From assembly GCF_027595985.1 (NCBI RefSeq), contig NC_073312.1:7878983-7942982 (forward strand): a stretch of 64,000 bases of DNA, given 5' to 3'. The position numbers were made by a program, and so were the translations under genes. This DNA comes from Sorex araneus. Taxonomy: Eukaryota; Chordata; Mammalia; Eulipotyphla; Soricidae. The notes beneath the pieces are model-generated. The model did not search any database. It had not been told where the DNA came from and saw only the letters and a list, made by a program, of their open reading frames with translations. Below, one piece after another: positions 1-47,351 of the stretch (its first letter is position 1; every line of letters starts with the position of its first letter).

Positions 1-385
1 GAAGCCAACTAAGCGCAATAAACAAAAACAATAACACAGGAGGCTCAGCTAGCAACAAACAGCTTGGGAAACCCTCAGACAAGGACTTAACGACCCTGTG
101 GGGTGAAATGACAACTTTCACAATTTTTTTTTTACTGAAATATTTCTTTTTTTATAATTCCATTAGCCATTTTATGTGGTATGCAGTGGTAATGAGCGGT
201 ATAAAATAAATTATTTTGTGCCTGCTCAGGGGGTTTTAGCAGGGGTGGTTGGGAGAATGGGGACAATGGTGGAGAGGTCACTCTGGTCATGGGGTTGGTA
301 TTGCCACATCGAATGTCCGTAACAACTTGTATTATGAACCGCTTTGTAAGCCAGTGTTTAGATGAAAGCTTAAAAATAAAATGGA
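1..385 (+). mobile_element. Probable LINE-like 3' fragment at window start
   Basis: 'acaataacacaggaggctca', 'tgtgcctgctcaggggg' and 'gggacaatggtggagaggtc' recur at 60590-60880; ends A-rich 'cttaaaaataaaatgg'. The copy continues to the left of the window. Confidence 0.55.
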
Positions 386-579
386 TGACTCAGTGACTCA
401 TCTGGGGCCCGGGGACTATCAGGACTACATCTGGACTTGTCTAGGGCCCTCGAGGGCGATGCTGTGCCATACCACAGAGAGGTTCAGGCGTGGGCTCTTC
501 GGCATACCTGGCATATGTCAGCCTTACCCCAGATCTCTGCTTGGCCTCTTTAACATTTTTCTGTAATTTTTGTTTTGTT

Positions 580-584
580 TTATT

Positions 585-615
<31 letters not shown>

Positions 616-630
616 TGTATGTATGTATGT
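580..630. repeat. (TTTA)n / (GTAT)n tail of a SINE
   Basis: Tetranucleotide run directly at the tail side of the antisense SINE at 631-796; probably its expanded A-rich tail. Confidence 0.85.
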
Positions 631-796
631 TTGCCTTTTGGGTCACACCTGGCGATGCACAGGGGTCACTCCTGGCTCTGCACTCAGGAATCACCCCTGG
701 CCGTGCTCAGGGGACCATATGGGATGCTGGGATTTGAACCCGGGTCGGCCGCGTGCAAGGCAAATGCCCTACCCGCTGTGCTATCTCTCTAGCCCC
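631..796 (-). mobile_element. SOR-type SINE, full length
   Basis: Antisense copy: 'gggtcacacctggcgatgc' at the tail side to 'ctatctctctagcccc' at the head. Tail faces the (TTTA)n run. Confidence 0.9.
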
Positions 797-810
797 TTTT
801 GTTTTGTTTT

Positions 811-973
811 ATTTTTGAGTAACACCCAGTGATGCTCAGGGGTTACTTCTGGCTCTGCACTCGGGAATTACTTCTAGCAGTGCTTGGGGGACTGTAAGAG
901 ATGCCGGGGATAGAACCTGGGTCAGCCTTGTGCAAGGCAAATGCCCTACCTGCTGTGCTATCGCTCCAGCCCT
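811..973 (-). mobile_element. SOR-type SINE
   Basis: Antisense, moderately diverged; ends 'ctatcgctccagccc'. One of three consecutive copies in the same orientation. Confidence 0.85.
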
Positions 974-995
974 GTAATTTTTTTTTCAATTTTGT

Positions 996-1156
996 TTTTG
1001 AGTCACACCCAGCGGTTCTCAGGATACAGTCCTGACTCTGCACTCAGGAATCACTCCTGGCAGGGCTCAGGGGGCCATATGAAATGCTGGGGATCAAACC
1101 CACGTAGGCCGAGTACTAGGCAAATGCCCTACCCTCTGTACTATGGTTCTGGACCA
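996..1156 (-). mobile_element. SOR-type SINE, diverged
   Basis: Antisense third copy of the head-to-tail cluster. A further degenerate fragment follows at about 1170-1280. Confidence 0.75.
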
Positions 1157-1814
1157 TGGGGTTTTCTTTTCTTTTCTTGATATTTGGGCCACTCCCAGAG
1201 GTGCTCTGGGCTTCTCTGGGCTCTGCTCTGGGCCCTGCTCTGGGGGTCATGTCATACCAGAGTCAGAACCTGCCCTCTTGCATGTGAAACAAGAGCTGCA
1301 GCCTGAGATGGAATTTTCTCTGGCACCTTCCAGCCAGGGAGAAGTGATGTCATCACTGAACTCGGGCATTTCCTAGGGCCATGTCTGGTGACCACTTCCT
1401 AAAGGTCCTCAGTAAAAGGCTGCCCTGGCTCGGAGCTTTTGTGCGTGTCAAAAGCTTTTATCCGGGTACCCTGCCTTGGCTGTGTGCAGGAAGCTCACCC
1501 GGGCTCCCTTGTGCTGCTGTCTGGCTTCACGGCGAGGCGCCCAGGTAGGTTTCGCAAGCAGAGGCCGAGGGCTCGTCTGCAGAGTTACTGCCCGCCTTAC
1601 ATTGCTGCGCCCTGGGGTGCGGCCGGGAGATGGCTCAATGGGCTTCGCATGGAGGAAGCACGGGCTCCTGTCCTGCCCCGGGGAGACCCCTAGGCAAAGA
1701 GCCTGGACTGGAACATTGTCTGGGGCGGCCCAAACCTCTCCCCCTATGAAAGGCTGAGTGTCCCTGGGAGCTTTAAATGGCCCCCAATCTAGATGTCAGC
1801 TTGCCCCAGCAGGG

Positions 1815-1982
1815 TCGGATGAGTATAGGTGACTGTAGGGTGATAGTACGGCGGGTAGGAAGGAGGCTTGCCTTGCACAAGCCCGCCCAGGTTCCATCCC
1901 CGGCATCCTGTGTGGTCCCCCGAGCACCGCCAGGAGTGATCCTGAGATCAGAGTCAGGAGTAAGCCCAGAGCATGGCCAAAG
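1815..1982 (+). mobile_element. SOR-type SINE, diverged
   Basis: Sense copy with recognisable head, B-box-like region and 'gagcaccgccaggagtgatcc' in shortened form, just upstream of the MCMBP CpG island. Confidence 0.75.
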
Positions 1983-2059
1983 CAAGAGGGAAGGTGACTG
2001 TAGGGCTTGGGGCCGGATGCCCTGCAAGGGAGCACGAGAAGAGGAGGTGGGCGGGCCCC

Positions 2060-2618
2060 TGAAACAGCCTTCCCTGCTCTTTCTGTCCCAAGAGGACGCC
2101 GAGGGCGCTGGCCCGGCCGAGAGCGAAGAACCCGAGCCAGGCTCTCGGCCGCACGCCCGGCCAGAGGCACCGACACGCCGCCCGCCGCCGCCCGGTGGCG
2201 CCCGGCCCGGCCCGGCCGCCCCGAGGCCGCGCATGCCCTTTCTCTTGCCCGTCTCCAAGATGGCGTCGGGCCCGTCGGCGCGCCGAGGCCCCGCCCCCGG
2301 CCCGCCCCCGCGGGAGCCGGCCCGCCCCGCCTCCCGCCGCGGGGCCGCGCCGCGCGCGCTCCCGCCGCCCCTCCCCGCGCGAGCTCCACCCAGGTCGCCG
2401 GCAGCGCGGTCGGCGGCGCCTGTTTCCCGCCATTGTGCGAAGTGGAGGCTGGGGGCCGCCCGCGCCGCCCGCCCGTCGCCGCCGCCGCCGCTCCCGGGGG
2501 CCGAGGGGGAGGCGCGGCTCGCGCTGCGGGGGAGGGCGCGGGCGCCGCGCGGCCGAGCCCCCGAGCAGGAGCCGCGGAGCTGGACGCCGGGCCGCGCCGG
2601 CCGCGGGCCGCGGGCGAG
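2060..2618 (+). promoter_or_regulatory. MCMBP: MCMBP CpG-island promoter and 5' UTR
   Basis: Very GC- and CpG-rich sequence runs from about 2060 through exon 1 to about 3600, with no TATA box near the ATG. Visible motifs: an NRF1-like GCGCATGC at 2229-2236, a YY1-like AAGATGGCG at 2257-2265, and an E2F-type TTTCCCGCC at 2423-2431 running into a reverse YY1 core (CCAT). This is the architecture of a housekeeping, S-phase-linked promoter. The transcription start is not determinable from sequence alone; it probably lies between 2260 and 2600. Confidence 0.75.
2423..2431 (+). promoter_or_regulatory. E2F-type site overlapping YY1-like core
   Basis: TTTCCCGCC followed directly by ATTGTG, about 190 bases before the MCMBP start codon. 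MCM-pathway genes are classic E2F targets, so the site fits the gene; binding is inferred. Confidence 0.5.
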
Positions 2619-40406
<37,788 letters not shown>

Positions 40407-41125
40407 AGATCCGGCCGGCAGTGCGAGGCACACTGTCGCCACAGTATTGCAAAATTCAGTTATCGTTTATACCACATTATTTTGTAGATAATTTGTACCA
40501 GAAACAAATGACTTTTCCTGAAATCAAGCCTGGTAACATCTGAAGTTTATATAATATTCAGTAAGGGCTTTTACCTTACTGGTTTTATGGAGTTTTGGAG
40601 TTTGTTTTGTAATTATATAAATTAGTAACAATGTACAAAAATGTATTTGATATTAAAAAGTTTAATATTGATAATGTTGCTGATTATACCATTTCCTTAG
40701 CTTCAGCTAAGTCAGAGGCCAGACACTGTTGAAATGCTTATGTCCACCCCACTCGGAGCAAAGGGCAGTTCCAGGCCAGGCCATTCTTTCCCTCCAGATA
40801 CCCCCCTCCCGCCAGTGAGCAGTGGGGCCGGAGGCGGGCGCAGGTGTGGCTCATGGGGTGTGCGTGGGGTAGTGCAGGGGCCATGCCCAATTCTGAGGTG
40901 TTTCCCAGCAGTTCATCACAAAGCTTTTTATCCCTTTGGATAGTTAAGAGTTTGCAAAGTGAGTCTTTTAGATGGTAGTAGTTCCCAGGATTTTGGATTG
41001 AACATATCAGTACTATTTCCAAAAATTTGGGGGTCAGGGCTGCCCGACTTACTGTTTTTTTCCTATAAAAGGACAATCTTAGGAAAAGGATACTTTAAAT
41101 AAATGTAGCTTTTTAGTAACAGTAA
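40407..41125 (+). other. MCMBP: MCMBP 3' UTR (end approximate)
   Basis: AT-rich sequence after the stop. An ATTAAA lies at 40652-40657 and a canonical AATAAA at 41098-41103; the second is taken as the main poly(A) signal. No SINE interrupts this part. Confidence 0.6.
41098..41103 (+). terminator. MCMBP: MCMBP poly(A) signal AATAAA
   Basis: Canonical hexamer about 690 bases after the stop codon. A weaker ATTAAA at 40652 may give a shorter form. Confidence 0.5.
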
Positions 41126-41129
41126 CCCC

Positions 41130-42640
41130 AGCGCCATGGCAGCGTCTTTATTTTACACACTTAGCAGTGTAGTTGGAACCATTTTTATGGAGCTTAAAGG
41201 AGTATTTCTCTATGAAGTTGTTTTGCCCAAGTATAAAAATAGCAGACTTGAAAGGAACAAAAATATCCTTACTCCCAGCTAGGAAGCAGACGACTGTAGT
41301 GCAGTTCTGGTATCAGATCTCTGGGAAGGCGAGAGCTTTGTTTCAAGCTACTGGTGGTTATATATATTTTCTTTATGCTGAAAAAATACCTGCTTGAAAT
41401 GAGTGATCACTAAATGACTCCTTCCTTCTTCACACCCACTCCATAGGGCTCCATTTGGCCTTGCTAATAACCAAGGAAACAGGGTGAGCCGTGAAAATCA
41501 AGGAATTTATTATGCCTAATGAACGGAAATGGAAATTAGTTGTTTAACATTGAACTTTTCCTAAATGCAAATCTATTTTTATAAACTAATGTAAATAATC
41601 TGTTTATACTTAGAATTCTAACTGGTTTTCATTTTTATAACTGCTAGACTAGACCTTCCTTAAGGTTTTAGAAGTAAAATGAAGACTCAACTGAATTTAT
41701 GAGAATGAGACTTTCTCTAATTGGCCTAGAACTAAGTAGATAGTTACCATGTGCTTATTGTGCCAATGTGAATTGTAATTTACCAAAGATGAATACGTCT
41801 TTGCTTGGTCTTGCAGAAAAGTTCCCCTGAAAGGAAAACCCTCCTTCAAAATAAATAATACTTCCGAAATTACTAGTACTTGGAGCTGTTTCTCATGAAT
41901 TATGTAAGACATCCCAGGTGACCTTGTATTGGGGGGGAAAGATCATTCTCGGTGGGAGATCTGTGGGTGGTGGTGCTTCATGGTGTCCTGTTGAGCCCCA
42001 CCTCTAGGGGGAGAGTCTGGAGGGCTGCAGAAGCCCTTTCTCCCTCGCTGCCACACGGGACATTTGTTTGTTGAATCTGATCTTATCAGGAAACTGAGCA
42101 GACATCTAGTACTCTGACTGATTAGAACTACACAGCCCCTTAGTTTCAAAAGTGTTTGGAACTAGTTCCTATGGAAACTTGGGCACGGGGGAGCCTGGGG
42201 GTTGGGCTACACTCTGGTGCGCAGAGGACCACACATGATGCCGGGGATTTGAACCAGGGTCAGAGCTGCAGGCCACAGCAGCAGATGCCTGAACCATACA
42301 CCATGGGTGGGGATGGGTCCCTTCCACGTGGTTCTCGGGAGGTTCTGGGGCTCCACAGGCAAGTCTCGGCCAACCAGTCTATGGGTTCAGCACAGGGGCC
42401 CAAGAATGTGATGTAAAGATGTAATAATTTACTCTCTGGCCCTACGGTGCTGGGGAGAGGGGAAGAAACCTGGGCAGCAGGCACTCTAACTGCTGCATCG
42501 CCCACCCCTTGCGATGAAGTTGTTGCAGTCATGAAACCATTTTTAATGTGTCACCCGCTTTTGTAAAGTTTAATCCGACTTTAAAACCAACCTTAAGTAT
42601 TACTTACTTATTCAAGGAATTCTCAATACACATCACACAC
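41130..42640. other. Region between the convergent MCMBP and INPP5F 3' ends
   Basis: About 1.5 kb, mostly AT-rich unique-looking sequence; either gene could have a longer 3' UTR reaching into it. A very degenerate antisense SINE is visible at about 42185-42290 ('ccggggatttgaaccagggtcag'-like, in pieces). I see no ORF or RNA gene. Confidence 0.6.
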
Positions 42641-42658
42641 TGTAAATTATAATGGTAC

Positions 42659-42664
42659 TTTATT
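42659..42664 (-). terminator. INPP5F: INPP5F poly(A) signal AATAAA
   Basis: TTTATT on the + strand, so AATAAA in the INPP5F direction, about 1070 bases after the stop. Confidence 0.5.
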
Positions 42665-43544
42665 TTAAATAGTCACAACATTTGACACTTCAAAAAAAAA
42701 AAGATACCACTAATAAATAACATAAGTGGGAATACTTCATCAAAGTTACAACAGACATAATGTTTAGCCGAGAATTATTTCAACAACTCTAAAGATACCA
42801 GACAAACCAATACTTGTTTGGAATATGTGCACCCTTTCTCTCTGTGGGCTAGTAGGAGAGGTCCTAGTTCCATGTGGCCAGGATTAGAGTATAATCAATT
42901 CAGCACAGCTGTGCTTAGGACTAAAATAGTTGTGTAGTTTATTTATGTAAAATGCTAAGGAATGCCTCTAGAAAGAATTACAATTTGAAGACTTTAAGAA
43001 TGATCAGTTGCCAACAAATTTAGTTAAATTCCTGAAAAACAAGCAGGGCTGTTATTGACATCTGATGTATCAAGTTTTGTATGACTGGAAAAATATACTC
43101 AAGACTTTAGGGAGTGCAAGGTGACATCGTACTTTTAACTTGCTTAAGCAGAATATTGGGAATGGGCATATTTTTTGACTGCAGTGCCAAAATCAACTAT
43201 CAGAGATTGGTTAAATTATTAAGACTTTAGAGTTTTATATTCAGATACTTTTTTCATACTACTGGATACACTTTACCTATTCCACCAAAAAAAGATTCTT
43301 AGCTTTTACATCCCCAGATAAACCAGTCCTGAATTCTTTTCAAAGGAAAACAAACTGCTCTGGCCTATACAGTCTAGGATGACACGCTTCTGTTATTCTC
43401 ACTCCCAAATCGGGAAATCCGCTCCAGTTCAGGCTCCTCTTAGAACATTTCCCCAATAGACATAATTAGAATTTTGTTATCCCTAGACTCAAAGACACAG
43501 TACAGGTTAAAATAGCCTACTATGTGAAGTCTTTTTCGGGGAGG

Positions 43545-43681
43545 GATGGTGGTGTTTGGGCCACCCCCAGCCGTGCTCAGGGGCTTTTCCTGCCTCTGCT
43601 CGGAGGACCTTGTGCCACGGACTGCACCAGGGTCGGCCAGATGCAAGCTACATGCCTTAACCCCTGCACTCTCTCCAGCTG
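43545..43681 (-). mobile_element. SOR-type SINE in the INPP5F 3' UTR
   Basis: Degenerate copy in transcript orientation, 50-190 bases after the INPP5F stop codon. Confidence 0.7.
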
Positions 43682-43732
43682 GGAAGTCTTTTCCTACTGA
43701 CTAAAAGCCACAGGATTCTCTCGGGTACGAAA

Positions 43733-44861
43733 TCAAATCTGGATTATTCGTGTCTGGCATTGTGTAAACATGTTTTTAAGTTCGTTTTGTTGGACTTCAT
43801 TGATCATTTCGGGTTCTGCGGGGCTCTTCTGGACCTTCGCCACTGCAAAGTTGATGCCCTGGGTGAGTCCTGCTTGGGTAATACTAGCGACCTGGACCAT
43901 GGAGCTCCGGATCTTGGCAAAGGGGGAGACGGCTCTGCTGCTACTGCTTTCTGAAGGAGAAGGAGTTAGGTGAAGGCCTGTCTCGAGTTCGAGCAGGCTG
44001 GATCCAGAACCTGGGGTCTTTTGAGATACCACCGCATGTGCGGGCTCAACGGACAGGAGCTGTGGGCCTGCTGCAGAAGACGACACATCTAACTGCGACG
44101 GACGGGAAGGTGTCTGTCCCATCGATTCCGATCGGGTTTCTTCGTGAGAAACCTGATTGGTCGAGGGGTTTCCTTCCTCGCCAGCCTGCTGAGAAACAGA
44201 CCTGGACTCCGCTCGCTGGATCATTTTGTTCTGTGCGTCTTGTACAAACCTGTGGCAGTATATCTCCATTGGCTTGGCACAACCAGTCAGTCTGTGGATG
44301 TGGTCGGCAGAAGGACTTTTCTTCAAAGGAGACGTGTGGCCTTTCCCCAGCCCACTGCCATGAATGCTGCCCTCAGTGCTGCTGACGGACTGGGATCGAC
44401 TGCCTAATCGCGGTGCCGACGCAATAATCCCACAGCTGGGAAGAACATAGTCTACCGGACCTACATTCTCTAAAGAGCTAGCCAACTGCCGGTCTTCATC
44501 AGACCTGGAATTGGTAAGGAATTCATCGGAGTGGTAGGAGTCGTTCTCGGAAGATGCTTCCCCGTCCGACTCCTCCTGGATCTTACTATCCACCACACCT
44601 GCGTTTTCCATGGTCTCAAGGCTACTGTCTGATTTCCAAAGATTGACTTTTAAGTTTGGTTTAAGAAAGTTAACTTTCATTTCAGGTTTTGTAAAGTTGC
44701 CTAGTTTTCGTAGATTGCCAATGCTGACATTGGATTTTGTCTGTTTCACTTTTTGATTAAGAGATGAAAACTTGCTCATTAAAAATTTTTTTCCTTGGGC
44801 CAGAGAGCCTTGGTTTTGAGACCGAATGCCAATGATGTCTTCATGTGGTTTACTGCTCTTT
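43733..44861 (-). CDS. INPP5F: INPP5F terminal coding exon
   Basis: Acceptor tttttag|a aag; encodes (R)[20 protein letters not shown], then a Ser/Gln-rich tail including YHSDEF and [14 protein letters not shown], ending CQTRIIQI with tga at 43735-43733. 1129 coding nucleotides in one exon. Confidence 0.96.
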
Positions 44862-45846
44862 CTAAAAATTGAGGTGGGAAAAAAGTTTTAATTCCCTATC
44901 AAGTCTATAAGTGAATAATATGCTTATTTAAGTTGGGCCCAGCTCTCCTGAAAACTGTGCTGCTATTAAACAATTAACCCCCTGGAGTTTCTGCTAGAAC
45001 TTACCTTATCCAAAGAAGAGCTAAGTTTGCTAGGAGCCAGCCATATTAAAGAAATGCAAAATTAAACTTGAACAGTAATTAAACTTGAACAGTAATTTTC
45101 ACCCTACATATACAAAAAAGAACAACTGCAAAGGCAACAGTATTTATGATAGGAATCAATAGCATCTTCACAAAATGCCAACACTCCCATTCCCAGCGGG
45201 CTGACTCAGGTGTCAGGGAAGAATTCCATCTACCATGACTATCTTAGGGTTGCTCTCGACCTAACTTAGGTGGGCCACTGGCCATCACAGTGTATCTGGA
45301 CATTATCAGGGGCTGGAGAAACAGTCCAGGGGCATGTGCCTGGTCCTAGACGCTTTCTACTTACTAAGGACTGAACTGTTTTGCTCTGGAGAGCAAATGG
45401 CTCTCTTGTGGAACATGTATGTTTTTATATAGTGCTGGGGATTAAACCCAAAGGGCTCAAGAAGCATGAGGCAAAGTGCTCGCCTCTGAGCTACACCTGT
45501 GCCTTCCACCTAGACGAGTGTGAACCCATCTCCCCCTGTCTGGGGGGCCACACTCAGCAGTGTGTTGGAAGCGTCCCCAGCTCGGTGCTAGGTGCCAGGG
45601 ACCAGGCCTCCCCGACATGCAGAGCTACCCCTGCCCTGCTGAGCCACCCCCTAGCTCTGCCTTTCTCGAATGTTCAGGGAATGAATTCAGGCCCTGACAG
45701 ATGTAAGACAGTGAGTGCTTCGCTGCTAGGCCACACCCCAACCCAGATCCTACATTAAAAATTACAAATTTTTAATGTAAGAGTTTATGACAGGGACTCC
45801 TTTTACAGTTTTATAAAGCCGTATCTGTTAAAGCACACACACATAC

Positions 45847-45885
<39 letters not shown>

Positions 45886-46138
45886 TTTATCCTTCCTCAG
45901 TTTTTTATAAATATGACTCAGACAAAAAAAAATCCACGTTTTTTTTGCCTTTAAAAAAAATACATCAGTTGGGGCTAGAGAAAGAACAATGGGCAGAGTG
46001 CTTGCCTTGCACACAGCTGACTTGGGTTCGATCCTTGGCATCCTAGGGTCCCCTGAGCCAAGTGATTCCTCAGTGCAGAGGAGTGAGCCTTGAATAAGTC
46101 ACTGGGTGTGGCCAAAAGCCCTACCTCCCTGCCCCCTC

Positions 46139-46183
<45 letters not shown>

Positions 46184-47294
46184 CCAAAATCCCAACCTCC
46201 CTGTCCCCCTCCCGTCCCCGCCGCCCTCGTGTGCTGAGCACTGCCAGGTGTGGTCCAAAAATGAAAAATCAAAAAGTATTGCTTCTTTTATCAACAGCAA
46301 AGTGATGCTTTGCTCTCATGATCCACCTGTCACATGATGTGATCCCTCCCGTGTGCATCTAGAGAAAGGCTGCGTAATGCTTCTTTATTCTTGAGAGAAA
46401 AGCCGAAGGATACTTGCCTCTCGAGTTTTTTCTCCATTATTGGTACATCTGACCCCATTGCTTGCTTGGTGATGCGCAGCATCTCTGCGATGCACTGCAG
46501 GGTATCTGAAAGGCAAACAGAGCTGCCTGCTGGCGAAAGCACTTCTCACGGGGGAGCCCAAAAGCAATCTGTGGTCTTCAGATTTATTTGTTTTATTTAG
46601 GGAAAGCTGCTGCGTGTTCATTACTGCTTCCTAGCTTAGATGTTTCGTATGTTTTCAAATGGATGGAGAGATAGTATAGTGGGTAGGCAGCTTCCCTCAC
46701 CTGTGCCAACCTAGGTTTGATCCCTAGTACCCCAACGCCAGCACCCCCAGGCTTGGTTCCTGAGCGCAGAGCCAGGAGTCAGCCTTAAGCACTGTTGGGT
46801 TGTGGCCCAAACAAAACACAAAAAGTTCTATAACAAAGTGGAGAAAAAGACCCAATTCTTTATGTGTGTTGTGAGAGGTCTGTGTGGTCAGAAACGCTTC
46901 CACTCAGCAAGCCCAACAAAATTCCCAGGAGATTCCCTCAGCCCAAACTTTATCATCAGTTCAGGCCCTGCACCAGTGGGCGTCAAGTGGCTACAAGATA
47001 CCAAATCGCCAAACTGCTTCCTAAGGGATTCAGTGGCTAATGGTACGTAGGCACCAAGTTCACGTGGGCTTGTAAGAGCGGACAGAAAGTCACTGTTTTT
47101 CTCTTGCTTCATTACCTTTCCCATCCTCTTCTGGATTGCGCATGACAGCTCTCAGCGTGTGGAAATAGCCACCTGCTTCCTTGTGTCTGTAATGCAGTCG
47201 CATGCAGGAGAACTTTGGCTTGCCAAAAAGAGTGGGTTCTGGACCTAAAGATACAGACAGGAGTCAAATTCAATCTTGTTTCTGGAGGAGGCGC

Positions 47295-47351
<57 letters not shown>

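Larger units (their letters stand above)
42640..43732 (-). other. INPP5F: INPP5F 3' UTR (end approximate)
   Basis: About 1.1 kb after the stop, to a minus-strand AATAAA at 42664-42659. A degenerate SINE in the same orientation as the transcript lies about 50 bases after the stop (43545-43681). Confidence 0.65.
44862..46417 (-). other. INPP5F: GC-AG intron of INPP5F (last intron)
   Basis: Starts gcaagt at 46417 and ends ttttag at 44862. Within it lie a (TA)n tract at 45849-45886, (TG)n at 46141-46175, a degenerate SOR-type SINE at about 45970-46110, and several tRNA-Ala-like degenerate pieces (about 45420-45740). Confidence 0.9.
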
